55,772 nt of DNA from an uncultured beta proteobacterium (GTDB taxonomy: Bacteria > Pseudomonadota > Gammaproteobacteria > Burkholderiales > Burkholderiaceae_C), in contig CAIQBN010000567.1 in the NCBI GenBank assembly GCA_903870065.1, positions 1 to 55,772 on the forward strand, written 5' to 3'. Below the pieces are notes generated by a model, which had not been told where the DNA came from, made no database searches, and saw only the letters and a list, made by a program, of their open reading frames with translations. The translations under genes were made by a program, and so were the position numbers. Of the stretch, positions 8,967 to 17,047 are shown one piece after another. Numbering within the stretch: the first letter of the stretch is position 1; each line of letters starts with the position of its first letter.

Positions 8967-10880
8967 TTAGTGAATTTTGGCGGCCTCAGCCTCCATCTGT
9001 GTCACCAACTCATCCATTTGGTCCACTACGGCCTGCACCGTTTCACGCTGGGTTAGATCCACACCCGCCTTTTTCAGCTGCTTCATGGGCTCGTCATTGG
9101 CGCCACTTCGCAACAGCGTCAAGTAGCGGCCGGTTGCAGCAGCCCGTGCGTCGGGCGCACCGGTGGTCATGTCCTTGAAAAGTTTCGCCGAGGAGGCAAA
9201 GCAGGTTGCGTACTGGTAGACGTAGTAGGGCGAGTTGTAAAAGTGCGGAATGCGCGACCACGTGAATTTGTAGGCATCATCCACGGTGACCGCATCACCG
9301 TAGTATTCCTTGAGCAGTTTGAGATAGATGGAGTTAAGCGCGGCTGCGGTGACAGGCTGCCCCTGTTCGACCAGTTTATGCGCTTGCAGTTCGTAGTCGG
9401 CGAACAGAACCTGTGTATAGAAAGTGCCAACGATGGAGTCGACAGCATGCTGCAGCAAGAGGAAGCGTTCCCGTGGGTCGGTACGGGTTTCAAGCATTTT
9501 GTTCAGCAGGAAACGCTCATTGGTGGTTGATGCGACTTCGGCCACAAAAATGGTGGGTGCCGATGTGACAAATGGCTGGTTCTCAAAGGACAGTACGCTG
9601 TGCATGGCGTGCCCCCCTTCATGTGCCAGGGTAAACAGGGCGCCCAACGTGTCGTTATGGTTGAGAAGGACATACGGTCCCACTCCGTAAACGCCGGCGT
9701 TGTAAGCACCACTGCGCTTGCCATCGTTTTCATACACATCGAGTCGACCACTGTTCAAGAACGCTTTGTACTTTGAGGCGTAGTCGCCACCCAGTGGTTC
9801 AATCGAGGACAGTACCAGTTCCTTCGACTCGTCATAGGGGTAGGTCTGCGCGGTTTTGAATAAGGGAATTGAGCCGTCGTACAGGTGGTACGACTCCAGA
9901 CCAAGCAGGCGTTTGCGCAGCTTCATGTAGCGTTGCAGCGGCGCGGTGCCGCCACGGACCGTGCTGACCAGGGTTTGCAGGACCGCTGTAGGTACTGCAT
10001 TGGCGTCGAGAGCCGCCTCCATTGTGCTGGGAAAATTGCGTGCCTGGGCAGTAAACCAATCCTTTTGGAGCACACCGTTATAAATCGCAGCGTAGGTGTT
10101 GGCGGTCGCTGAAAACGCGCCAATGTAGGCTTCGAATGCCTTGGCGCGGTCGGCCTGGCTGTAGTTGGTTTGTAATACGGTCTGGTACGCTCCGTGGCCG
10201 AGTATGATTTCCTTGCCATCGGACAAGGTAAGCTTGGGGAACTTGATGTCCGAGGTGCTCAACTCTTGAAACGTGGCTGTGGGCGACTGGTTAAGGCGGG
10301 TTGCATATGAGAGCAGCTTCTCACCTTTGGCGTCCAACACATGGGCTTGTTGTCGGTATTGCTCCAGGATGCCAAACCGGTAGGGTGCCAGTGCCGGTGT
10401 CTGCGCGATCCACTTTTCCATTTTGACCTTGGGAATTTGCAGCAACTCGGGATTGAACCAGGAGGTGCTGGTTCCGAACTTGGCAAATATGGCGCCAACC
10501 CGCTGAAACTTTCCGGCAACTTCCTGGTTTCGGGTGTCGACATCGCGCTGCAACTGCGGGTAGCGGTAAACCCGGTATTGCAAGATGCCGATCTCGTCAA
10601 ATGCCTTGTACGCCTTGAGCACGGCGGCCGGGCCGCTGGCCAGGCTTCCCTTGAGTCGTGCAAAGGCATCCATCTTTGCTTCCATGTCTTTCATTCCAGC
10701 ATCCCATGCTTCCCAATTGGGGTAAATGGGCGAGAAGTCCCAGCGGTATTGGGCTGAAATTTCTGAGCGTACACGGGTCTCGGGCTTGGTTGCAGCCCAA
10801 ATGCTGCTGGTCGTTAGCAGGCATGCAACGCCCAACAGGGCGGCCAGAACCGTTTTCCGGGGTTTTAGCTTGAACGCCAT
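8967..10880 (-). CDS. Exported M3-family metallopeptidase (oligoendopeptidase F type)
   Basis: 637 residues. The zinc site LAHEGGHAMHS (HExxH) lies around residue 420, followed by a downstream Glu region (APTIFVAEVASTTNE) typical of the PepF/M3B family. Length and the FFHSPYYVYQY-like region (HFYNSPYYVYQYATC) also fit. The N-terminus has a clear signal peptide (KPRKTVLAALLGVACLLTTSSIWAA), so it should act in the periplasm or outside, unlike the classical cytoplasmic PepF. It would cleave short peptides. The start at 10880 has AAGGAA 6 nt upstream. It stands alone, convergent with the Sel1 gene and divergent from the DUF3667 gene. Confidence 0.9.
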   Translation of the reverse strand: MAFKLKPRKTVLAALLGVACLLTTSSIWAATKPETRVRSEISAQYRWDFSPIYPNWEAWDAGMKDMEAKMDAFARLKGSLASGPAAVLKAYKAFDEIGILQYRVYRYPQLQRDVDTRNQEVAGKFQRVGAIFAKFGTSTSWFNPELLQIPKVKMEKWIAQTPALAPYRFGILEQYRQQAHVLDAKGEKLLSYATRLNQSPTATFQELSTSDIKFPKLTLSDGKEIILGHGAYQTVLQTNYSQADRAKAFEAYIGAFSATANTYAAIYNGVLQKDWFTAQARNFPSTMEAALDANAVPTAVLQTLVSTVRGGTAPLQRYMKLRKRLLGLESYHLYDGSIPLFKTAQTYPYDESKELVLSSIEPLGGDYASKYKAFLNSGRLDVYENDGKRSGAYNAGVYGVGPYVLLNHNDTLGALFTLAHEGGHAMHSVLSFENQPFVTSAPTIFVAEVASTTNERFLLNKMLETRTDPRERFLLLQHAVDSIVGTFYTQVLFADYELQAHKLVEQGQPVTAAALNSIYLKLLKEYYGDAVTVDDAYKFTWSRIPHFYNSPYYVYQYATCFASSAKLFKDMTTGAPDARAAATGRYLTLLRSGANDEPMKQLKKAGVDLTQRETVQAVVDQMDELVTQMEAEAAKIH

Positions 10881-11009
10881 GGGATTCCTTTTTGTTGTGT
10901 GCGATTGGAAAAATGGGCAGTGTAATCGGCCTATGGGAATTCAACCAAAAGAACCTCCAGCAGGGCCTGAGGCCTGCAAACTCAACGCTGAACATGCTCC
11001 AGCCGGATA

Positions 11010-11960
11010 ATGGCGCGCATGGCGACGCCGAATTCCTCTGACCCCACCCTGCCCAGCCATTGCCCCAACTGCCAGGCTAAGGTATATGGTCCTTACTGCT
11101 CGCAATGCGGCCAGGAGACGGTGATTGCACGCCTGAGGTTTCGTGATTTTTCACACGAGTATTTCCAGAATTTTGTCAGCCTTGAAGGACGTCTTTGGCG
11201 GTCATTGTGGTTGCTGTTGGTGCGCCCGGGCCAATTGACGCTCGAATTCATCGCTGGGCGGCGCAGACGCTACGTTCGCCCGATTCCGCTTTACTTGACT
11301 CTGAGTTTCCTGGTTTTTTTGTTACTCAATTTTTCATCTTCAGATTCACTGATGCAGCTAGACGGTCCTGAAGCGGCTCCAACTGGCGTTGAAGCCGTCG
11401 TTTTGCACGCCAAGCCACCACGCGAAATATCCCAACCACACATTGCTGCGCGTCCGACCATTGGGGATCAATCAGAGTTGCAGGGTTTGGTGACTTTGCT
11501 GGATCAATTGCCTGGTTGGCTCAAGCCGGTTGGCCAGCGTTATTACATCTCGGTGCAACGGCTCCACGATGATCCGCAGCGAGGCGTTGAGCGACTGGTT
11601 AGCGTGGTGATGGCCAAACTGCCCTATGCGATTTTCGTGCTCGTTCCCGTGTTTGCCGTGATTACCCGGCTCCTGTACTGGCGGCGTGACAGGGCTTACA
11701 GCGAGCACTTCTTATTTGCGTTGCATTTGCATGCATTTGTATTTTTGACCCTGATCGCTGCCTTTTGGCTTGGTGCAGACCTTGCAGCCCCTTTACTATT
11801 TTTGTGCTGGTTGGTCTACCTTGCGCTGGCACTGCGCCGTGTGTTCGGCGGTCGCTGGTGGCCACAGGTCCTGCGCGCACTCGGCTTGATCATGGGGCAC
11901 AGCGTTTTGCTGGGAGCCATCAGTGCGCTGACCATTATTGCCTCGTTGCCAGCTGTGTGA
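11010..11960 (+). CDS. DUF3667-type zinc-ribbon membrane protein
   Basis: 316 residues. The N-terminus carries a zinc-ribbon CPNC...YCSQCGQE (Cys 18, 21, 30, 33). Then comes the DUF3667 signature (LTLEFIAGRRRRYVRPIPLYLTLSFLVFLLL) with a first membrane segment around 93-108. A polar loop of about 95 residues follows, with four further hydrophobic segments towards the C-terminus. Function of the family is unknown; the four-Cys ribbon is cytoplasmic if the usual topology holds. A second in-frame ATG at 11019 is an alternative start. No operon partner: the next gene is convergent. Confidence 0.82.
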   Translation: MARMATPNSSDPTLPSHCPNCQAKVYGPYCSQCGQETVIARLRFRDFSHEYFQNFVSLEGRLWRSLWLLLVRPGQLTLEFIAGRRRRYVRPIPLYLTLSFLVFLLLNFSSSDSLMQLDGPEAAPTGVEAVVLHAKPPREISQPHIAARPTIGDQSELQGLVTLLDQLPGWLKPVGQRYYISVQRLHDDPQRGVERLVSVVMAKLPYAIFVLVPVFAVITRLLYWRRDRAYSEHFLFALHLHAFVFLTLIAAFWLGADLAAPLLFLCWLVYLALALRRVFGGRWWPQVLRALGLIMGHSVLLGAISALTIIASLPAV

Positions 11961-11996
11961 TTGCCCCGTCGTGGGCGCGGGCTACGGGCAGTCGAT

Positions 11997-12488
11997 TCAA
12001 GCGGCTGTGCGCACCAGTCGCACCATGTAGCTTGCCTTGCGTGTATTGCCGAAAACTTTTCCGTTGCGAAAATCCACCAGCCAGGCATTGAGGTTGTCGC
12101 TGGTTTCAGGGCGCAACGCCCAGAAAACGCCCGCCGGCGTTGCCGGAAAAGTGGCGCTATCGATTTTTGATTTCTTTTGAGCCTTGTCGACCAGGCTGGT
12201 CAATTCATCCTTGTTTGGAGTACGCCAGCCGGGGTTGGACGCGTCCTGTGTTTTTTTGGCCTGGACCAGGGTCATTTTCGTGGCTTTGCCGGTGCAGGTT
12301 TTACCGTCCCACTTCATGCCCACCACACAGCGCTGCCAGATCAGTTTCATTTGTGTGTCAGCGACTTCCTGACCGTCTGCCGAAACAGTAAAGCGGCTTT
12401 GGGCATGCGCCGAAAATGCGGCGGCCAGGAGCATTGCGGACAAAGCAGCAGGGAACACGACGGGTAACGTGGAGGGGCGAAACTGCAT
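11997..12488 (-). CDS. Exported DUF1566 (Lcl C-terminal) domain protein
   Basis: 163 residues from the ATG at 12488; the longer track frame would run into the regulator gene and has no signal peptide at its start. The signal peptide (PVVFPAALSAMLLAAAFSAHAQ) is followed by a DUF1566 domain: a VSADGQEVADTQMKLIWQRC start with a paired Cys (CVVGMKWDGKTC), WRTPNKDEL in the middle and a C-terminal WLVDF..G. The family is a C-type-lectin/FGE-like fold often found on surface proteins. It is 119 bp downstream of the sigma-54 activator on the same strand; co-transcription is possible but unproven. Function unknown. Confidence 0.8.
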   Translation of the reverse strand: MQFRPSTLPVVFPAALSAMLLAAAFSAHAQSRFTVSADGQEVADTQMKLIWQRCVVGMKWDGKTCTGKATKMTLVQAKKTQDASNPGWRTPNKDELTSLVDKAQKKSKIDSATFPATPAGVFWALRPETSDNLNAWLVDFRNGKVFGNTRKASYMVRLVRTAA

Positions 12489-12607
12489 GGGAATACTCCA
12501 ATTGGAAGAAAAGGTGAAATGGCGCAAACGACGCGACACCTGTGCGATGGATCTTACCAGCGGGAAGGTCTGGTGCGGCTTGATGAAAACCCGCGACGCG
12601 AGGACTC

Positions 12608-13927
12608 TCATTTGGAGGCCTGGATCTTGCGGTACAGCGAGCGCACACTGATACCGAGGCGGGCCGCAAGTTCTGCGCGGGTCCCTTGGTGGCTCAATGC
12701 AAGCTCTCGCCAAGTTTCCTGTGGGTCGTGATGCAGCGCAGGCGTAGTGAATGGCGCGGCATTAGCAGGTGCAAACTGGCGACGCCCGGACTGCTCCAGT
12801 GCTTGCTCAATATGCCGCTGCTGAACTGTGTCACCATCGCATAAGAGTGAGGCACGCTCCAGCAGGTTGCGCAGTTCGCGCACATTGCCCGGAAAGACTT
12901 GGGCTTGCAGTAATGCCAGTCCTTGATCGCTGATCGACAGCGTGCGACCCGTTGTAACCCGCCGCAGCAATGCATCTGCCAAGAGTGTGATGTCTTCGCG
13001 GCGCTCGCGCAAAGCGGGCAGATGAATAGGAAACGTGCTGACCCGGTAGTACAGGTCTTCTCGGAAGCGTCCTTCGGACACCATGCGGTCAAGGTCCCGG
13101 TGCGTGGCTGCCACAACCCGAATATCGGCGTGACGCAACTCGGTGCTGCCCACCCGGCGATAAGTGCCGCTCTCCAGCAGACGCAGCAGCTTGACCTGCA
13201 TACTCAAGGGGATGTCGCCAAGCTCATCAATAAACAAAGTGCCGCCGCTGGCGGCCTCAACCAAGCCCCCTTTGGTTGCCGTGGCGCCGGTAAATGCGCC
13301 ACGTTCATGGCCAAACAGTTCGGACTCAAATAGATTCTCGGCTAGGCTGGAGCAGTCAACCGCCACCAGGGGGCGGTGTGCGCGTGGACTAGCTGCATGC
13401 ACAGCCCGTGCGACGAGTTCCTTGCCGGTACCCGACTCGCCCAACAGCAGCACCGTGGCCTGCGCAGGAGCAACCCGCGCAACCAGCGCCAGCATGCGTT
13501 GGAATGTGGGTGCGCGCCCGATGAGGCTTTGTGCTTGTGCTTGTCCGTGTGCCACGTGCAGCGGGTCCATTTTTTCGATGAAAAAAGCCTGTTTTCCGCT
13601 GGCATCGCGTACCGGTGATAATTCAATTTGAACGTATTCCTCACCGTTTGGCGTGTGGTGCAGGTGCAGTACGCGCTCGCGCTGACCAGACTCGCGCGAC
13701 TGAACTAACGGACACGATTCTCCAGCTTGATCACACGGGACGCTGAAATGGTGGGAAACCTCATAACAGGCGCGCCCGACCACACTGCGATCGGGGCTGA
13801 ATTGGCGACGGTACGCCGCGTTGGCCGCCAGGATGCGGTATTGGGCGTCAAAAAGGATGTGTGGCTCTGCCATACCTTCCAGATAGGACACCAGTTCCGG
13901 TAGAGGCTTTGCAGTGGGTTCTGTCAT
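12608..13927 (-). CDS. Sigma-54-dependent transcriptional activator with Cys/His-rich PAS sensor
   Basis: 439 residues. An N-terminal PAS domain (about 10-120) is followed by an AAA+ domain with Walker A GESGTGKE (163-170), the sigma-54 contact loop GAFTGA (210-215) and Walker B LFIDE. The C-terminus is a Fis-type HTH ([20 protein letters not shown]). There is no receiver domain, so the PAS domain is the likely sensor. It holds an unusual set of potential ligands: Cys54, His59-His60, Cys65, Cys72, His88 and His90-His91. That suggests metal, haem or redox sensing (inference). It is divergent from the MBL/globin/ccoG genes; the repeat array begins 32 bp from its start codon, so it probably controls those genes and itself. 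Confidence 0.93.
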   Translation of the reverse strand: MTEPTAKPLPELVSYLEGMAEPHILFDAQYRILAANAAYRRQFSPDRSVVGRACYEVSHHFSVPCDQAGESCPLVQSRESGQRERVLHLHHTPNGEEYVQIELSPVRDASGKQAFFIEKMDPLHVAHGQAQAQSLIGRAPTFQRMLALVARVAPAQATVLLLGESGTGKELVARAVHAASPRAHRPLVAVDCSSLAENLFESELFGHERGAFTGATATKGGLVEAASGGTLFIDELGDIPLSMQVKLLRLLESGTYRRVGSTELRHADIRVVAATHRDLDRMVSEGRFREDLYYRVSTFPIHLPALRERREDITLLADALLRRVTTGRTLSISDQGLALLQAQVFPGNVRELRNLLERASLLCDGDTVQQRHIEQALEQSGRRQFAPANAAPFTTPALHHDPQETWRELALSHQGTRAELAARLGISVRSLYRKIQASK

Positions 13928-13958
13928 AGCGCAGGCAGTGTAGTGTCAATTTTGCGAA

Positions 13959-14020
13959 ACTGCCAAATTACTGCCAACTGAATGCCAAGTTAGTGCTAAT
14001 TAACTGCCAAGTTTGGCAGT
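13959..14020. promoter_or_regulatory. Phased five-copy 11-bp repeat array plus inverted copy, probable activator binding site
   Basis: Five 8-bp motifs start exactly 11 bp apart: ACTGCCAA (13959), ACTGCCAA (13970), AATGCCAA (13981), AGTGCTAA (13992), ACTGCCAA (14003). The last pairs with TTGGCAGT at 14013 to give a perfect palindrome with a 2-nt centre. The 11-bp period places all copies on one helix face. The array ends about 80 bp upstream of the -24/-12 promoter, the usual place for a sigma-54 enhancer, and sits just upstream of the divergent activator gene. Confidence 0.8.
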
Positions 14021-14100
14021 CGATGCGCGGAAAAGTGGTTCACCCTCGTTTTCGAAACGTAACTTGTTGAAGTGAAAGGCTATTTTCTAGTGCTGATGGG

Positions 14101-14116
14101 TGGCACGTTTCTTGTA
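14101..14116 (+). promoter_or_regulatory. Sigma-54 (-24/-12) promoter
   Basis: TGGCACGTTTCTTGTA matches the consensus TGGCACG-N4-TTGCW with exact spacing; the single departure is GT instead of GC in the -12 doublet. Transcription would start near 14127, giving a leader of roughly 85 nt before the ATG at 14213. The divergent regulator has a GAFTGA loop, as expected for a sigma-54 partner. Confidence 0.75.
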
Positions 14117-14212
14117 ACCGCTACATGTCATGAATTGCCGCCAAGCGCTTGTTGACCCATTACGATTTGCAAAAACTTGCCTGGGGCGGGAGTTTCAAAG
14201 CACGGACCTTTA

Positions 14213-14833
14213 ATGTATTTCCGCATTCTTCACAATGAGTTCACTGGCGAGCTGAGCTACTTGTTGGCCGACGCCGATGCGCGCGAGGCGGTTTTGGTGG
14301 ACCCCCATGCCTGTGACTTGCCGCTGTTGCAATCGTTGCTGGCTGAGCGTGAACTGCGCTTGCGCTGGGTGCTTCGAACACACGAACACGATCATCTGGC
14401 ACCAGATGAACCCGCAGCGCTGGCGCAACTTGGAGCTCCGGTCGTGCAGGGACATCGGGCGGCGACTGTGCGCTCCGTCGCACACGGCGATATGCTTGCA
14501 TTTGGTAGTGAGGTAATGACCGTCCTTGCCACACCGGGGCACACCACTGCCTGCCTGAGTTTCGCTTGGCGGGACCGCCTTTTTTGCGGCGGCTTGCTGG
14601 CTGTGGACAGTTGTTCATACCAGCCCAAACCAGCCGCGCCGCGGGCGCTGTGGGACAGCGTGCATCAGCAGGTATTTACCTTGCCTGATGAGACACTGGT
14701 GTTTGTCGGACAGGGGCGCCGCGCAAGGGCGGTCAGCACCGTGCTGGAGGAGCGACGCTGGCATCCGTTTTTTGCCGGCTTGTCACGGGACGTATTTCTT
14801 GCCCGCGTGACGATGCTGCCGCAGACCGTCTGA
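14213..14833 (+). CDS. Metallo-beta-lactamase-fold protein with degenerate metal ligands
   Basis: 206 residues from the ATG at 14213; the track's TTG at 14177 lies in the leader. The sequence follows the persulfide dioxygenase (ETHE1-like)/glyoxalase-II pattern: an N-terminal NEFTGELSYLLAD strand, THEHDH at 56-61, a TPGHT motif around 107-111, then a C-terminal VSTVLEERRWHPFF. However, the canonical HxHxDH is shortened by one residue to HEHDH. The usual GD motif is CGGLL around 125-129, and the usual PGHD motif is VGQG at 165-168. At least two canonical metal ligands are therefore missing. It may be a non-catalytic, altered-metal or sulfur/NO-related protein (inference). It is the first gene of the probable sigma-54 operon. 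Confidence 0.85.
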   Translation: MYFRILHNEFTGELSYLLADADAREAVLVDPHACDLPLLQSLLAERELRLRWVLRTHEHDHLAPDEPAALAQLGAPVVQGHRAATVRSVAHGDMLAFGSEVMTVLATPGHTTACLSFAWRDRLFCGGLLAVDSCSYQPKPAAPRALWDSVHQQVFTLPDETLVFVGQGRRARAVSTVLEERRWHPFFAGLSRDVFLARVTMLPQTV

Positions 14834-14862
14834 GTCGAAGATCAAGAAGGAAAGTAACTGAA

Positions 14863-15285
14863 ATGACAGAGTTATCTGCGGTGCAAGCCACCTCTCCTGC
14901 ACCCTATGAGCGGCTCGGTGGCGCCGATGGCGTGCGCCAGTTGGTGCAACGTTTTTATTCACTGATGGATGAGTTGCCAGAGGCACACCGGGTGCGTAGC
15001 CTGCATCCGCAAGACCTCCAGGGCAGCGCCGAGCGGCTTTATGAGTATTTGTCGGGTTGGTTTGGCGGGCCGGATCTGTACGTGCGGAAATATGGTCATC
15101 CGCGGCTTCGTATGCGTCATAGCCCTTACGCAGTGGGTGCGGCGCAACGTGATGAATGGATGTTGTGCATGAGCATGGCGCTGGCAGAGCAGGTGTTGGA
15201 CGAGGCGCTTCGAGCGCACCTGATCCGCACATTTGGCCAAATCGCAGACCACTTGGTCAACACAGAGACGGGCGCTGCGATATGA
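14863..15285 (+). CDS. Group II truncated haemoglobin (trHbO type)
   Basis: 140 residues. Globin features: PYERLGGADGVRQLVQRFYSLMD with Phe31-Tyr32 at B9/B10, the proximal His86 in MRHSPYAVG, and Trp99 (G8), a hallmark of group II. Length is typical. Such proteins bind O2 and NO and are linked to NO detoxification or oxygen delivery to terminal oxidases. It lies 29 bp after the MBL gene with AAGAAGGAAAG before the ATG, so it is probably co-transcribed from the sigma-54 promoter. The ccoG gene follows. Confidence 0.92.
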   Translation: MTELSAVQATSPAPYERLGGADGVRQLVQRFYSLMDELPEAHRVRSLHPQDLQGSAERLYEYLSGWFGGPDLYVRKYGHPRLRMRHSPYAVGAAQRDEWMLCMSMALAEQVLDEALRAHLIRTFGQIADHLVNTETGAAI

Positions 15286-15352
15286 GACCGTTTCACAACT
15301 CGCTTTTGACAGAAATTGTTAGCAGAATCGATGGACAGCGAAGGAACACTCC

Positions 15353-16819
15353 GTGAACAACAAGACCGAAAAAGGCCGGCTAATTATTCCAATTGCCGTG
15401 TCAGATGACAAAGGGCCAATAGAGCCGCCACCGGGTGCAGACGCCGAACTGGTTTCCCTTTATGAGGCGCACAAGAAAATCTATCCGCGAAGCGTCTCCG
15501 GGTTTTTTTCCAATTGGCGCTGGGCGATGGTGTTTTTGACACAACTGATCTTTTATGGCCTGCCGTGGCTGGAGTGGGGACAACGTCAGGCGGTGTTGTT
15601 TGACTTAGGCGCCCGCCGCTTTTATATCTTTAATTTGGTGCTTTACCCGCAGGACTTCATTTACCTGACCGGTATCTTGGTGATCTCTGCCTATTCGCTC
15701 TTCCTGTTCACGGCTGTCGCCGGGCGCCTATGGTGCGGTTATGCATGCCCACAGACCGTTTACACCGAAATATTCCTATGGATTGAAAAGAAGCTCGAAG
15801 GCGACCGGTCTGCTCGCATGCGCCGTGATGCTGGCCCATGGGGCTCTGAAAAAATTGCCCGCAAAGCCGGCAAACATGGGTTATGGCTGACATTGGCGCT
15901 CATGACAGGCTTTACGTTTGTGGGCTATTTCACCCCTATTCGCGAGTTGGGCGGCGAATTCTTCCGTTGGGAACTCAGCTCCTGGGAGATTTTCTGGACC
16001 TTTTTTTATGGCTTTGCCACCTATGGCAATGCTGGTTTTATGCGAGAGCAAGTGTGCAAATACATGTGCCCCTATGCACGCTTTCAAAGTGCCATGTTTG
16101 ACAAAGACACCCTCATCGTCACCTACGATGCCGAGCGTGGTGAGCCCCGTGGCGCACGGTCCAAAAAGGCCGATCCGGCCAAGTTGAATTTGGGGGCTTG
16201 TGTTGATTGCAGCCTTTGTGTTCAGGTCTGTCCTACAGGAATCGACATCCGCAAGGGCTTGCAGTATGAGTGCATCGGTTGCGGTGCGTGTGCGGATGTA
16301 TGCGATACCGTGATGGACAAGGTCGGTTACCCGCGTGGCTTGGTGAAGTACTCCACTGAAAACGCAATTCACCAGCACTGGACCAAGGCCCAGACCTTGC
16401 GCCATGTCCTGCGCCCACGGGTGCTGGTGTATTTGGCTATTTTGGGAGTGGTGGCAACCGCTATGTCGGTCAGTCTTTCCATGCGAGTGCCGTTCAAGGT
16501 GGATGTAGTGCGGGACCGTGGGGCGCTGGCGCGTGTTGCTGACGGGGGTCAAATCGAAAACGTGTTTCGCCTTCAAATCATGAACGCGACGGAGGCCACG
16601 CAGCAATTCCGTATTGGAGTATCGGGTTTGCCCGGTCTGCAAGTCGTATCGGAAAACGACATCGCTATCGCATCCACTCAAGCGCGCTGGGTTGCTGTCA
16701 GGGTCCAGGGCGCTATGGACGGTGCCGCCCCAGGATCGCATCCGATTTACTTCGAAATCGCTGCGCAAAGTGGCATTGGGAAGGTAACGGAAAAGGCAGC
16801 GTTCATCGTGCCCCGCTAA
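15353..16819 (+). CDS. ccoG: Cytochrome c oxidase accessory protein CcoG (RdxA/FixG), ferredoxin-like
   Basis: 488 residues from a GTG start with AAGGA about 9 nt upstream. Membrane segments lie around 55-72, 95-122, 178-194, 210-225 and 390-410. Cys motifs: CGYACP (128-133), CKYMCP (235-240), then two ferredoxin clusters, CVDCSLCVQVCP (283-293) and CIGCGACADVC (307-317). The C-terminus is the Ig-like FixG domain. CcoG is a membrane cupric reductase/electron-transfer protein needed for maturation of cbb3 oxidase. Here it lies 67 bp after the globin and away from any ccoNOP genes in the window, which ties it to the divergent sigma-54 regulator. Confidence 0.94.
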   Translation: MNNKTEKGRLIIPIAVSDDKGPIEPPPGADAELVSLYEAHKKIYPRSVSGFFSNWRWAMVFLTQLIFYGLPWLEWGQRQAVLFDLGARRFYIFNLVLYPQDFIYLTGILVISAYSLFLFTAVAGRLWCGYACPQTVYTEIFLWIEKKLEGDRSARMRRDAGPWGSEKIARKAGKHGLWLTLALMTGFTFVGYFTPIRELGGEFFRWELSSWEIFWTFFYGFATYGNAGFMREQVCKYMCPYARFQSAMFDKDTLIVTYDAERGEPRGARSKKADPAKLNLGACVDCSLCVQVCPTGIDIRKGLQYECIGCGACADVCDTVMDKVGYPRGLVKYSTENAIHQHWTKAQTLRHVLRPRVLVYLAILGVVATAMSVSLSMRVPFKVDVVRDRGALARVADGGQIENVFRLQIMNATEATQQFRIGVSGLPGLQVVSENDIAIASTQARWVAVRVQGAMDGAAPGSHPIYFEIAAQSGIGKVTEKAAFIVPR

Positions 16820-17047
16820 GTGATTGCTGGGCATCACCACATCCTGGCAACGCGATTTTGGCCGCCCAGTGGATGACGGCAAGAATGCCAGTCAAATGGG
16901 ACTGCCCGCAGTTGCCTGCCAATTGCCCATCGTTAATGGGGTGTGATTGCAACACTACTGCGCATGCCGAGAAGTGAATTGATGCTGATCAAATATTTTC
17001 CCGGTTGGCAGGTGATAATGAAACATCTCCAACCTAAGGAATCGCTC

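Noticed and set aside
15881-16882. 333-residue minus-strand ORF
   Set aside because: Antisense to ccoG, which has all its Cys motifs; the ORF shows no recognisable domain.
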